64,000 nt of DNA from UBA2377 sp964525935 (GCA_964525935.1 CAZGJZ010000001.1:682001-746000), one strand, 5' to 3'; positions 1-10,493 are shown, counted from the first letter of the stretch. Notes: generated from the letters alone by a model not told the origin. Numbers and translations: made by a program.

Positions 1-779
1 ATGCCACGGCGGAGAATCAGCTGCTCGACTACCTGCCCGTCGCGGTGAAATCCACGATCTACCTCAAGACGGGAAAACTGTTCGAGTTGCCCGGGATAGA
101 AACCCGCGAGGCCACGGACGGTGAGGTCAGCCGCATCAAGGGTGGACTGGACCGCCTGGAAGTTACCTACGTGAAGGGCGTCTATCCTGAACTCACCGGC
201 CGCTACCTCCAGCAGGCCCGGCGCACGCTCCGCAAGGCCTACGACAAGGGCGACCGCGATCCGCGTCTGCTCGCCGAGCTGGGGCTCTGCGAATGCGATG
301 CCGGCGACGATGTCGCCGCGCGGCCTTTCCTCGATGCCGCCACGCGCCGGAAAGTCGTGCGCCCGCGGGCGTATTACGAACTCGCCCGGATTGATTACGA
401 GGAACTGCTCACCCGGGTGCCCGGGGGAAAATTCACCATCGACGAGGCCGGTATCGTCCTGCGGCCGCTCAACACGGCACTCCAGCAATCGCCGCAGCTG
501 CCGGAAATCTACGAATTGCTCTCCGATGTTTGGCTGCGCACCGCGGCGCGCCTCAGCGCGGCCCAGTTGCAGGTCCTCGATGAAGGTGTGCGCAATTTTC
601 AGTGGCGCACGCGGCTCATCTATTCCACCGCGCTTTTGAACTCGCTGAATGGCCGCCCCACCGAGGCACGCGCCTATATCGACCAAGGTCTCGCGATTGC
701 CACGCCGCCGAAGGAGCGGGAGCTTTTTCTCAAGCTGCAAGCGGTCATCGCGGCCGAAAAGCCTGTCCCCGCACCCTGA
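1..779 (+). CDS. C-terminal part of an STN-family tandem paralogue (5' truncated by window)
   Basis: The reading frame is open from the first bases of the window, so the true start lies outside; the GTG near position 45 is probably internal. The visible part closely matches the C-terminal third of the next gene: both share a 'GEVSRIKG.LDRLE..YV' block, 'ARRTLR.AYD.GDRDP.LLAE.GL.ECDAG' and a 'VVRPR.YYELARI' block. These read as helical, TPR-like segments, and the protein is likely exported like its paralogue. Its TGA overlaps the ATG of the next gene by one base, so the two are translationally coupled tandem duplicates. Function is not recognised. Confidence 0.7.
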   Translation, partial: ATAENQLLDYLPVAVKSTIYLKTGKLFELPGIETREATDGEVSRIKGGLDRLEVTYVKGVYPELTGRYLQQARRTLRKAYDKGDRDPRLLAELGLCECDAGDDVAARPFLDAATRRKVVRPRAYYELARIDYEELLTRVPGGKFTIDEAGIVLRPLNTALQQSPQLPEIYELLSDVWLRTAARLSAAQLQVLDEGVRNFQWRTRLIYSTALLNSLNGRPTEARAYIDQGLAIATPPKERELFLKLQAVIAAEKPVPAP

Positions 780-2956
780 TGCCACGCTGCGTTTCCATTT
801 TTGCTTTCCTGCTTCTGGCTGCGACCGCGCTCACTTCCACGCGCGCCGAAGTTGCCCCGCCGCCGGCCGCTACGCCCCAAGCCTTCGATGTGCCCGCCGG
901 CCGCGCCGAGCGCACCCTCGCGATATTTGCCCGGCAATCGGCGCAAGGCACCTTGTTTCCGACGGACATGGTGCAGGGGATAAAAACGCTCGCGGTGCAG
1001 GGCGAATTCACACCGCTTGAAGCGCTCTCCCGCATGCTGGCCGGCACGGCGCTGCGTCCGGTGCTCGATGCGGCCAACAACACCCTCGCGCTGCGCAACA
1101 GCAGCGGCCGCGCCGACGGGGTGATTGAGCTTCCGCCTTACTTCGTGGAGGAGAAAGCCGACCGCCAGCCGGTCTGGCGCTACGCCCGCGTCGCCGGCCT
1201 CGAGGTGCTTTCGCGCTGTTCCGACGATGTGACGCGCCAGTGGATCGACCGGCAGCACCAGTTGCACGAGTTGCTTACGCTGATTCTGCCGCGGGAGTTT
1301 CAGGGCAAATCGGATGTGCCGACCAACTATGTGCTTTTCAGCGCCGACCTCGCCTCCGAGGCGACGCGCGAAATCGTCAGCGCGATCCAGGCCCAGGAAG
1401 CCCGCCTCGCTTCGCGCGATGGCAAATCCCGCGGTTCATCGGTTCCCGTCGAAATCGAAGGACTGCCCAACACGAGTTCGCCGACCGGTGACCAGGGGGT
1501 GAGCGTGCGCTTTCTGCCGAACTTCCGTTTTTGGGATCAGGATTCACGGGCGATTTTCTTCGTCATGAACGAGGCGGCCTATGATCCCGCCAGCATCACG
1601 ATTACGCCCGGCTATCTCCGCTCGCTGGCTGGCGCACGCACGCCGCCGTTGCCGGGTTGGTTCACCGAGGGCCTCATCACGCTCTATGACGGCATCCGCC
1701 TGCCGGTCGCGCCGGTGATTTCACCGCTCGCCCGGCCGACGATGTCCGACGCGGCCTACAATCTGAAATATCGCCCCGACAAACTGAACGTCGCGACTTT
1801 CAAGCCCTTCGTGTGGATCAGCACGCAGGAAACCGAGGCGATGATCCGCACTTACTCCGCGCAGGCGGAGCGCGGTCACGCCGCATTGCCGGAAGGATTT
1901 CCCTTCCTGCCGCTGGCGACGCTCTTTGGCTCTCGGCCCGCGTTGGGCGACGAGTCCGCCCGCACCCTTTGGCGTTATGAGTCGGCCCTCTTTATCAACT
2001 GGGCGCTCAATCCCTCGCGTCACCTCCTGCCGGCCGCCGATGGCTCCGATCCGGTGGACGACCCCAAATTCAACGGCCCGCAGGCGTTCTGGAAATTTCT
2101 GGCCCGCGCCAGCGCCGGTCCGGTCACCGAGGCCGTGTTCAAGGAGTGTTTCGGCTTCGGCTATGAGGAGGCCGATGGTCGCCTGCTGCGTTACCTGCCG
2201 CTCGCCGCCATGCCATCAACCCGCCCCGATGGCTTGCAGGGCGGCTATCAGTTGACGCTCCCGGCACCGGTTGCACCGCCGGCTTTTGAGTTGCGCGACG
2301 CCACGGCCGGGGAGGTCAGCCGGATCAAGGGCCGGCTGGATCGCCTCGAGATCGCCTACGTGCGGGAGCTTTACGCCGACTATCCCGAACTCGTCGGGAA
2401 ATACATGGCGCAAGCGCGCCGCACCCTGCGCCGCGCCTACGACCAGGGCGACCGCGACCCCGCGCTCCTGGCTGAGATTGGGCTCGGTGAATGTGATGCA
2501 GGCGCCGACGCCGCGGCCCGGCCGTTTCTCGAAGCCGCCGCCGTGGCCAAGGTGGTGCGTCCGCGCGTTTACTACGAACTGGCCCGTATCCGTTACACGG
2601 CGATCCGCGCGGCGGGCCAGGCGGACAAGCTGACCACGGCCGAGGCCGGTGAAGTGTTGCAACCACTCACGACCGCACTCCGGCAGGTTCCCGCGCTGCC
2701 CGAGGTGTATGAGCTCATCGCCGAGGTCTGGCTGCGGACCGAAGGCCGGCTCAACGCGGCGCAACTGGCGGTGATCGATACCGGCGTGAGACTTTTCCCG
2801 CATTCCATCCGCCTCGTTTCCTCGGCCGCGATTTTGCAGGACATGCACGGCAACCGCGAACGGGCCCGGGCCCTCGTTGCCCATGGCCTCACCATTGCCA
2901 CGGCACCGGCGGATCTCGACCGACTCCAACGCCTGCAGGCCGCGCTGGCCCCGTGA
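779..2956 (+). CDS. Secreted STN-domain protein with helical C-terminal repeat region, unknown function
   Basis: The chosen ATG overlaps the preceding stop and is followed at once by a signal peptide (hydrophobic core FAFLLLAATAL, cleavage near STRA). Residues about 38-110 form an STN (secretin/TonB N-terminal short) domain: 'FDVPAGRAERTLAIFARQS' and a VQGEFTPLEALSRML block. The middle has a 'LPGWFTEGLITLYDG' segment reminiscent of gluzincin-type peptidase folds, but I see no HExxH. The last ~230 residues are alpha-helical and TPR-like, and duplicated in the upstream gene. STN domains usually sit in TonB receptors or secretins; here there is no barrel, so a periplasmic adaptor role is only a guess. 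About 725 aa. Confidence 0.75.
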   Translation: MPRCVSIFAFLLLAATALTSTRAEVAPPPAATPQAFDVPAGRAERTLAIFARQSAQGTLFPTDMVQGIKTLAVQGEFTPLEALSRMLAGTALRPVLDAANNTLALRNSSGRADGVIELPPYFVEEKADRQPVWRYARVAGLEVLSRCSDDVTRQWIDRQHQLHELLTLILPREFQGKSDVPTNYVLFSADLASEATREIVSAIQAQEARLASRDGKSRGSSVPVEIEGLPNTSSPTGDQGVSVRFLPNFRFWDQDSRAIFFVMNEAAYDPASITITPGYLRSLAGARTPPLPGWFTEGLITLYDGIRLPVAPVISPLARPTMSDAAYNLKYRPDKLNVATFKPFVWISTQETEAMIRTYSAQAERGHAALPEGFPFLPLATLFGSRPALGDESARTLWRYESALFINWALNPSRHLLPAADGSDPVDDPKFNGPQAFWKFLARASAGPVTEAVFKECFGFGYEEADGRLLRYLPLAAMPSTRPDGLQGGYQLTLPAPVAPPAFELRDATAGEVSRIKGRLDRLEIAYVRELYADYPELVGKYMAQARRTLRRAYDQGDRDPALLAEIGLGECDAGADAAARPFLEAAAVAKVVRPRVYYELARIRYTAIRAAGQADKLTTAEAGEVLQPLTTALRQVPALPEVYELIAEVWLRTEGRLNAAQLAVIDTGVRLFPHSIRLVSSAAILQDMHGNRERARALVAHGLTIATAPADLDRLQRLQAALAP

Positions 2957-3017
2957 TTTGGCCTCGCTCGCTGAAACCAGAGCAGGGCAGGGACCGTTGG
3001 CGGATTTGCTGCGAGCC

Positions 3018-3782
3018 TCACCGATTCAATAACGGTGGCTCTGCCGTCTGCGTGCTCGTGAGTCGCGCAAACACCGCCCGCCAGTGCGCGTCCTCCAGTT
3101 CGCGCCGTCGCACGGCTTTGTATTCAGCATCGCCGGCGAGGAGAATGAACAGGAAGAGCACCGCCCCAAGGTAGTGCGGTGTTTCAAACCAGAACAGCAT
3201 CACCGCCATGCCGGCCACCGCCAGCACCTTGCCGACGGTCGCCGCCCAGAACGTCGCCCGCAGGTAGGGCAGGCGCGTCGCGAGCAGCGCCCGGAAAATG
3301 CGCCCGCCGTCCATGGGGAAAACCGGCACGAGGTTGAAGCAGCCCATCACCAGGTTCGCGATGAACAGCTGCCAGAGCAGTCCCTTGGCCGAATAAAGCG
3401 CCACGTGTCCGCTGTCGCCGCGCACCACGAACCACAGCCCCGCCGCCAGCACGAAATTCACCGCCGGCCCCGCGAGCGTGATGAGCAATTCCCGGCCGGG
3501 CTGGCGGGGGATGTGGTCCATCTCCGCCATGCCGCCGATGGGCATCAGCAAGATGCGCGGCACGTTCACACCGTAGTGCATCGCCACGAAGCAATGGCCC
3601 AGCTCATGCAGCACCACGCACCCGAAAAATGCCACCAGCGTGACGAGGCTCCACGCCAGTCCCACCCAGCGCGCATCCTGCCAGCCTTCGATGCCGACAT
3701 AGGCGAGCAGCAGGAAAAAGCTCGCGTGCACCGCGAGCTGGATCCCGCGAATGCGGAACAAGCTGATTGACCATCCGAGCAT
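3018..3782 (-). CDS. M50-family (site-2-protease-like) membrane metalloprotease
   Basis: Multi-pass membrane protein with the zinc-binding HELGH motif at residues 59-63 inside a hydrophobic segment, and a second conserved 'NLVPVFPMDGGR' motif that supplies the third metal ligand in S2P/SpoIVFB-type proteases. The 'LMPIGGMAEM' loop is also typical of this group. The family cleaves substrates within the membrane; the substrate cannot be read from sequence. I prefer the ATG giving MLGWSISLF, because it leaves a 67-base divergent spacer to the NtrC-type gene; longer in-frame starts would overlap that gene. About 254 aa, a usual size for minimal S2P enzymes without PDZ or CBS domains. Confidence 0.88.
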   Translation of the reverse strand: MLGWSISLFRIRGIQLAVHASFFLLLAYVGIEGWQDARWVGLAWSLVTLVAFFGCVVLHELGHCFVAMHYGVNVPRILLMPIGGMAEMDHIPRQPGRELLITLAGPAVNFVLAAGLWFVVRGDSGHVALYSAKGLLWQLFIANLVMGCFNLVPVFPMDGGRIFRALLATRLPYLRATFWAATVGKVLAVAGMAVMLFWFETPHYLGAVLFLFILLAGDAEYKAVRRRELEDAHWRAVFARLTSTQTAEPPLLNR

Positions 3783-3849
3783 GGGCCTTAACAAAGCCGC
3801 GTAGCGCGGTTCCGCCAGTGCCAAGTTCAATTTGTCCCGCGCCCCTCGC

Positions 3850-5274
<1,425 letters not shown>

Positions 5275-5289
5275 CGCGCCTCTGCCTTT

Positions 5290-6978
5290 ATGCCGGCGCT
5301 CCAAATCCACCCTGCCGGCGAGCGACTGCCCTTTGAGCACCAAGGACCCTTCGTCACCACGGGTGATGGCGACGTCCTGACCTTTGACGCGCGGCAGTCG
5401 CACCTCAGTCACGACGAAGGCCGCACGTGGCAGTCGTTTCCGCTTTTCCGCGAGCCGGGCCGCTTCGATCCGAGCATCGAGCGTGCGCTGTTGCGGACAT
5501 CGCGCGGCACGGTCATCGCCGCGTGGATCAACCTCGCCGAAAAATCCCATGCGCCCAACTTCCGCTGGTCTGGCCCGCCGGAGGAATTCGCCCAATGGAT
5601 CCTGCCGACCTACGTCTGCCGCAGCCGTGATGACGGCCGCACGTGGGACGATCCGATCCTGCTTAATCGCCCGTGGTGCGGTTGCATTCACTCGTTCATC
5701 GAGACCCGCACCGGTCGCCTCGTGCTGGTTGCGCAGGAAATCATCCCGGAGTGGCGCCATGCGACGGTCGTGTTTGTGAGCGATGACGACGGCCTCACGT
5801 GGCGGCGCAGCAACGTCCTCGACATTGGCGGCGCACAACACGACCACGCCGGTTCCTGCGAGGGCACCGTCATCGAACGTCGCGACGGCTCGCTCTATCA
5901 ACTCCTGCGCACCGAGACCGGCTTTCTCCACGAAACCCTCTCCACCGATGGAGGCCTCACGTGGAGCCAATCGCAGCTCACGGCGATTCCCTCCGTCACC
6001 TGTTGCGCCCAGCTCTACCGTCTCGCCGACGGCACCGTCGCGTTGCTCTGGAATCCACCGCCGCGTTACGATCCGCGCGATCGCACCAAGCGCGACGAGC
6101 TCGCCATCGCATTCTCCACCGATGACGCCCGCACCTGGTTCGCCCCGCACGTCGTGGCCGCCGATTATCCGCAGCCGAGGGTAGGGGACCAGTGGTGGCG
6201 CGTTTCCTATCCCTACCTCTACGAACGCCGGCCCGGTGAATTGTGGATCACCACCATGCAGGGCGATGTGCGCCTGCGCATCGCCCAAAATGCCATCGCC
6301 CGTGCAGCGATTCCGCTGCCGCCGCTGGTCGTGATGTTCGGCGATTCGACCACGGCGCGCCGGCCCGGCGAAGTGAAAGAGCCCTTCGCCGTCCGCGTGC
6401 AAAAGCGCCTCGAAGCCGCCGGCCTCGCCATCGCCGTCGCCAACCAAGGGGTCGGGGGCAACACCACGCGCGATGCGCTCGCACGCTTCGAGGCCGATGT
6501 CCTCGCCTTCGCCCCGCGCCTGGTCGTGCTGCAATTCGGCATCAACGACTCGGCCGTCGACGTGTGGCAACAACCGCCCGCGACCGGCCCGCGGGTGCCG
6601 CCGGCCGAGTTCAGCGCCAATCTGCGCCAGCTGGTGCGCACCCTCCGCGCCCGCGGCGTCGCCGTCGTGCTCATGACGACCAACCGCGTCTTCTGGAGCC
6701 CGATGCTGTGCGATCTCTACGGTCGCCCGCCCTACGACGCTGCGGACCCCGAAGGTTTCAACCGGCCGCACCTCGACGCCTACAACCAACTCATCCGTGA
6801 GGCCGCGGCCGCCGAGCAGGTCCCGCTCGTGGACATCAACGCCGCCTACGCAGCGCACGCCGAGCCCGCCGCGCTTTTGCTGCCCGACCAAATCCACCCC
6901 GCCGACACCGGCCACACGCTGGTCGCCGATCTGCTCACGCCGGTGATCCTCGCGCAGCTCCACCTCAAATCGTCGTAA
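5290..6978 (+). CDS. Sialidase-type beta-propeller fused to SGNH/GDSL hydrolase
   Basis: The N-terminal ~340 residues carry several Asp-box/BNR repeats (SHDEGRTW, SRDDGRTW, SDDDGLTW, STDGGLTW, STDDARTW), the signature of the six-bladed sialidase fold. The C-terminal ~210 residues are an SGNH hydrolase: block I FGDST with nucleophile Ser353, the oxyanion Gly in QGVGGN, GIND with Asn419, and DQIHP with Asp533 and His536. A two-step attack on O-acylated, possibly sialylated or other glycans is plausible (sialate O-acetylesterase plus glycosidase), but substrate is inference. I see no signal peptide, which is unusual for such an enzyme. It starts 15 bases after the NtrC-type gene. Confidence 0.85.
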   Translation: MPALQIHPAGERLPFEHQGPFVTTGDGDVLTFDARQSHLSHDEGRTWQSFPLFREPGRFDPSIERALLRTSRGTVIAAWINLAEKSHAPNFRWSGPPEEFAQWILPTYVCRSRDDGRTWDDPILLNRPWCGCIHSFIETRTGRLVLVAQEIIPEWRHATVVFVSDDDGLTWRRSNVLDIGGAQHDHAGSCEGTVIERRDGSLYQLLRTETGFLHETLSTDGGLTWSQSQLTAIPSVTCCAQLYRLADGTVALLWNPPPRYDPRDRTKRDELAIAFSTDDARTWFAPHVVAADYPQPRVGDQWWRVSYPYLYERRPGELWITTMQGDVRLRIAQNAIARAAIPLPPLVVMFGDSTTARRPGEVKEPFAVRVQKRLEAAGLAIAVANQGVGGNTTRDALARFEADVLAFAPRLVVLQFGINDSAVDVWQQPPATGPRVPPAEFSANLRQLVRTLRARGVAVVLMTTNRVFWSPMLCDLYGRPPYDAADPEGFNRPHLDAYNQLIREAAAAEQVPLVDINAAYAAHAEPAALLLPDQIHPADTGHTLVADLLTPVILAQLHLKSS

Positions 6979-6981
6979 TCC

Positions 6982-7227
6982 ATGCCGCCCTTCGTGCTCC
7001 GCCTGTTGCGCCTCGCTGCCGTTGGCTTCGGCGCGCTCACGATCGCCTCGGCGGTGGTCAACATCATCGCCGCCGTGAAACTCATCGAGCCTTCCGACGA
7101 GGCCTCGCTCGGCATTACGCGCAACGAGATCATCGGCTGGTATATCGGCCCGGTCATCCTCGGTCTGGTCCTGATCTGGCTCGGCCTCCGTCGCTGGAAG
7201 TCATCGCCGCCCAAGGACAAGCGCTGA
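6982..7227 (+). CDS. Small two-helix membrane protein, unknown
   Basis: An 81-residue protein with two hydrophobic helices (about residues 5-30 and 50-68) separated by a polar loop, with a short basic tail (RRWKSSPPKDKR). It starts three bases after the SGNH fusion gene and is probably co-transcribed with it. No family recognised; the membrane prediction and tight spacing are the only support. Confidence 0.65.
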   Translation: MPPFVLRLLRLAAVGFGALTIASAVVNIIAAVKLIEPSDEASLGITRNEIIGWYIGPVILGLVLIWLGLRRWKSSPPKDKR

Positions 7228-7287
7228 AATCCGCGGCCCGTTTTATTCCCCAGTTGAATCGCCGCCGCGCCTCACCAAGCTCGTTCG

Positions 7288-8931
7288 ATGGACCGCCCCA
7301 CCATTTCCGAGCCCCCGGCTGAGGCCCTCATCCGCCGCCTCGCGGAGCTCAACGCGATCGGCATCGCCCTGTCGCAGGAGAAGAACCTCGACCGCCTGCT
7401 CGAGGCCATCCTCGTCGCCGCGAAAAAAATCACGCACGCCGACGGGGGCACGCTCTACCGGCGGCATCCGGCCACGCCCGACGCGCTGCATTTCGAGATC
7501 ATCCGCACCGATTCGCTCGGCATCGCGATGGGCGGCACCACCGGCGCGAAGATTCCCTTCGCGCCCATCCCGCTCCGTGATCACGCCGGCCGGGAAAACA
7601 CCGCGATGGTGGCCGCCTACGCCGTGCTCAAGGATCGCACGATCGCCATCGCCGATGCCTACGAGGAAAAGGGTTTCGACTTCTCCGGCACCAAGGCCTT
7701 CGACCGCCAGACGGGCTACCGCTCCACGTCATTCCTCACGGTCCCGATGAAGAATCACGAGGACGAGATCATCGGCGTTCTCCAGCTCATCAACGCCCGC
7801 GACCGCGAGACCGGCGCCACGGTGCCGTTCAGTGAGACCGACCTTCGCCTCGCCGAATCACTCGCCTCGCAGGCCGCCATGGCGCTCACCAACCGCATGC
7901 TCGTGCTGCAGTTGGAAACGCTTTTCGAGTCGTTCATCAGCATCCTCAACAAGGCGATCGACGAAAAATCGCCTTACACCGCGGGCCACTGCCATCGCGT
8001 GCCGATCCTCACGATGCTCCTGGCCGAGGCCGTGCATTCGACGTCCGCCGGCCCGCTCGCCGCCTGGAGCATGACGGATTCCGACCGCTACGAACTCAAG
8101 ATCGCCGGTCTCCTGCACGACTGCGGCAAGGTCACCACGCCCGTCCACATCGTCGACAAGGCCACCAAGCTCCAGACCATCTACGACCGCATCGAGGTGA
8201 TCGAGACCCGCTTCGAGGTGGTCAAACGCGACGCCGAGCTCGCACTGCTCCGCCAGCTCGCCGACCCCGGCGCCAATCCCAGCGCCCTGCAACTCGAGTT
8301 CCGCAACCGCCTCCGCGAGATCGACGACGACCGCCGGTTCCTTCGCATCTGCAACATCGGCAGCGAGGCCATGAAGCCCGGCGAGCGCGAGCGCATCGGC
8401 GCCATCGCGAAAAAATACCGCTGGCGCAACCCGCAGGGCGAGGAGAGCGATTTCCTCACGCCCAACGAACTCCAGAATCTCACCGTCCACGCCGGCACGC
8501 TCACGGCCTCCGAGCGCCAGGTCATCAATCACCACATCGACGTCACCATCGAGATGCTCGAAGCGTTGCCCTGGCCGCGCCATCTCCAGCGCGTCCCCGA
8601 ATACGCCGGCGGCCACCACGAGCGCATGGACGGCAAGGGCTATCCGCGCGGACTCACCCGCGACCAGATGTCCGTGCCCGCCCGTATCATGGGCATCGCC
8701 GATATCTTCGAGGCGCTCACCGCGCGCGACCGGCCCTACAAGGAGGGCAAGACCCTCACCGAGTCGCTGCAGATCCTCGGCCAGATGCGCCTCAACGGCC
8801 ACATCGACCCCGATCTCTTCGACATCTTCGTGCGCGAGCGCGTCTACCTCCGCTACGCCGAGCAGTTCATGGACCGCCGGCAGATCGACGAGGTCGATGT
8901 GAAAAAAATCCCCGGCTACACCGGCGACTAA
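7288..8931 (+). CDS. GAF-domain HD-GYP phosphodiesterase (cyclic-di-GMP type)
   Basis: The N-terminal ~190 residues form a GAF sensor domain, with the typical 'YRSTSFLTVPMKNHEDEIIGVLQLINA' core. The C-terminal half is an HD-GYP domain: 'TAGHCHRVPILT' followed by the metal-binding HD in 'GLLHDCGKV', then 'HHERMDGKGYPRGL', which contains both the HHE and the GYP motif, and 'MGIADIFEALTARDRPYK'. HD-GYP proteins hydrolyse cyclic di-GMP or related dinucleotides. A ~150-residue charged insert lies between the HD and GYP halves (LADPGANPSALQLEFRNRL and on), longer than in minimal HD-GYP proteins. Cytoplasmic; no membrane segment. Confidence 0.92.
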   Translation: MDRPTISEPPAEALIRRLAELNAIGIALSQEKNLDRLLEAILVAAKKITHADGGTLYRRHPATPDALHFEIIRTDSLGIAMGGTTGAKIPFAPIPLRDHAGRENTAMVAAYAVLKDRTIAIADAYEEKGFDFSGTKAFDRQTGYRSTSFLTVPMKNHEDEIIGVLQLINARDRETGATVPFSETDLRLAESLASQAAMALTNRMLVLQLETLFESFISILNKAIDEKSPYTAGHCHRVPILTMLLAEAVHSTSAGPLAAWSMTDSDRYELKIAGLLHDCGKVTTPVHIVDKATKLQTIYDRIEVIETRFEVVKRDAELALLRQLADPGANPSALQLEFRNRLREIDDDRRFLRICNIGSEAMKPGERERIGAIAKKYRWRNPQGEESDFLTPNELQNLTVHAGTLTASERQVINHHIDVTIEMLEALPWPRHLQRVPEYAGGHHERMDGKGYPRGLTRDQMSVPARIMGIADIFEALTARDRPYKEGKTLTESLQILGQMRLNGHIDPDLFDIFVRERVYLRYAEQFMDRRQIDEVDVKKIPGYTGD

Positions 8932-8940
8932 GAATGGGTT

Positions 8941-9088
8941 ATTTAACCGCACAGAACGCCAAGGGCGCAAAGGCCGAAACGGCATTTGCGATATTCGCGT
9001 GTTCTTCGATTGGTGAGAGGCCCGATTAAGTTTATGGTGTCCGCCTGATTTCTGTCCCTTAGTGCTCTTTGTGCTCTTCGTGGTTAAT
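8941..9088. repeat. Imperfect inverted repeat of the 'CACGAAG/CACAAAG' class
   Basis: The left arm (about 8941-8972) reads like attaaccgcacagaacgcc; the right arm (about 9061-9088) is its approximate reverse complement (ctttgtgctcttcgtggtt). Related arm pairs occur at 33951-34041 and 40007-40075. It fills most of the 190-base gap between the HD-GYP gene and the next gene. Confidence 0.55.
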
Positions 9089-9122
9089 CCCAATCACCGC
9101 TAGCCACCCCAACCCCCAAGCC

Positions 9123-9782
9123 ATGTCCCAAGACCCCAACGCCGAGTTTGACCACGCCGTCCTTGATAAAATCGAAGCCAGCCCCATCGGCGCCGTGCCC
9201 GGCACGCCCGCGTATCAGGACGCATTGAAGCGCCTCTACGCTGCGCAACAGGTTTACGCCGACGCCGACCACCATCACGGCCATGTCACGGCGCGCTCGC
9301 TCGCCCGGCTCCCGTTTTTCCACGCCCACAACCTCGATCTCTTCATTGCCGGCCAGATCACGGATGACGCCCTCGAGTCCAACGCCAGTATCTACGACCG
9401 CTACGTGCAGTCGCTCACGCCCGACCGCCGCGCCCGGGCCGAGGCCCTCCGCGTCACCGTCATCGGCAAACCCGCCCATCACCGGGCCAAGCACGGTCAC
9501 GACGGCACCGCCGTTCACGACCCGCTGCATACGCTGTTCCTCGTCCCTGGCGCCGGCCCCAATCCCGGGCTGCCGGGCAACTATCTCCACGGCGCGGTCT
9601 TTCATATTGGCCCGGACGAGAAGACCGGCGCGTGGGTGGTCCACGTCCACGATTCCGACGACGGCGCGTCGCTCTTCAGCACCCCCGCGCTCGCCGATGC
9701 CTTGGCCAAGCTCCAGGAAGTCCTCGCCAGCGCGCCGTTTCACCTGAACGAGCTCGCCGCGCTGGGGTTTGTGCAGAAGTGA
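9123..9782 (+). CDS. Conserved-looking protein of unknown function
   Basis: A 219-residue soluble protein. I start at the ATG encoding MSQDPNAEF because the upstream in-frame extension runs through a repeat. It has an unusual His-rich stretch (DADHHHGHVTARS) near residue 42 and a second His-containing region (KPAHHRAKHGHDG) near residue 118; metal binding is possible but unproven. The C-terminal part looks alpha/beta (HGAVFHIGPDEKTGAWVVHV). No signal peptide or membrane helix. Family not recognised. Confidence 0.7.
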   Translation: MSQDPNAEFDHAVLDKIEASPIGAVPGTPAYQDALKRLYAAQQVYADADHHHGHVTARSLARLPFFHAHNLDLFIAGQITDDALESNASIYDRYVQSLTPDRRARAEALRVTVIGKPAHHRAKHGHDGTAVHDPLHTLFLVPGAGPNPGLPGNYLHGAVFHIGPDEKTGAWVVHVHDSDDGASLFSTPALADALAKLQEVLASAPFHLNELAALGFVQK

Positions 9783-9870
9783 GGGGAGCGCGAGCTTCCA
9801 ACTTGCGCTTCAGTTTCCACAACGGCCGCAAAGCCTTGAAACTTTTCGCCGACTGCCGAGTCCTACGGAC

Positions 9871-10101
9871 ATGCCTGTCTTACGTCTCATGCTGGGTGCC
9901 CTCGTAGCCTTCGTGGCCATCTGTGCCACGCTTTTCGCCGCCGCCATTGTCGTGTTTACCGGTTTCGTTGGCTACGTGCTGCAACTTTTCCGTCCCAAAT
10001 CAGCCGCCCGCGCTCCCCGCAACGCCACTCAACCGCACCGGCCGCGCCATGCCGGCGACGCCATCGACGTCGTGGCGACAGAGGTTAGCGGCAAGCAGTA
10101 A
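9871..10101 (+). CDS. Small single-helix membrane protein
   Basis: A 76-residue protein with one long hydrophobic segment (about residues 4-38: LRLMLGALVAFVAICATLFA and on) followed by a basic, polar tail (RPKSAARAPRNATQPHRPRHAG). I use the ATG at MPVLRLMLG rather than the longer in-frame start, because the upstream stretch is low-complexity and would precede the helix with an unlikely leader. Function unknown. Confidence 0.55.
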   Translation: MPVLRLMLGALVAFVAICATLFAAAIVVFTGFVGYVLQLFRPKSAARAPRNATQPHRPRHAGDAIDVVATEVSGKQ

Positions 10102-10133
10102 GCAGCGCTAAGCTCCGATAGCTGCCGGGAATA

Positions 10134-10205
10134 GTAGCCACGAGCGTGAGTGAGTGGAGTAAGCGATGATCCCGCAGGCATCCACTCGCTCACGCTCGTA
10201 GCTAC
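10134..10205. repeat. Strong 25-bp inverted repeat (hairpin)
   Basis: Arms at 10134-10158 and 10181-10205 match at 23 of 25 positions as reverse complements (consensus gtagctacgagcgtgagcga...), with a 22-base loop. There is no T-tract after it, so a rho-independent terminator is unlikely; it looks like an interspersed palindromic element. It sits between two tiny membrane-protein genes. Confidence 0.75.
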
Positions 10206-10337
10206 GAACGGAAAATCCGCGTAGAACGAAAACGCTCCCGCGGATTTGAGAATGTGTTCAGACTGAACGCTGACAGCTGATCGCTTAAAGCTTTTGGTGC
10301 TTAGGGCCGTGCCCTGCAAAGCCTTGGCGAAGCAGGG

Positions 10338-10493
10338 TTACTTCCGCGGACGGAAGCCGCCCATGAGGTAGACGATCAGCACGATCAGAAGAATCAGGCC
10401 GATGCCGCTACCGCCGACCATGGGGCCGCCGATGTAGAAGCCGCCGCCGCCGAACAAGAGCAGGAGTATGATGATAAGTAAGAGGAGGTTCAT
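10338..10493 (-). CDS. Hydrophobic Gly-rich micro-protein (DUF3309-like)
   Basis: A 51-residue product read on the minus strand: start MNLLLL, then a run of Ile/Leu, a GGGGF glycine cluster, GGPMVGGSGIGL, a second Leu/Ile/Val helix and a short basic tail (FRPRK). The pattern of hydrophobic helix, glycine hinge and second hydrophobic helix matches my memory of the small DUF3309-type stress-associated proteins. Too short for most gene finders, but the composition is far from random for this GC-rich genome. Function unknown; membrane-associated. Confidence 0.7.
   Translation of the reverse strand: MNLLLLIIILLLLFGGGGFYIGGPMVGGSGIGLILLIVLIVYLMGGFRPRK

Noticed and set aside
10029..10319. A 96-codon minus-strand frame over the 10.1-10.3 kb gap
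   Set aside because: It runs through the hairpin repeat and into the end of the small membrane-protein gene; no homology or start context.
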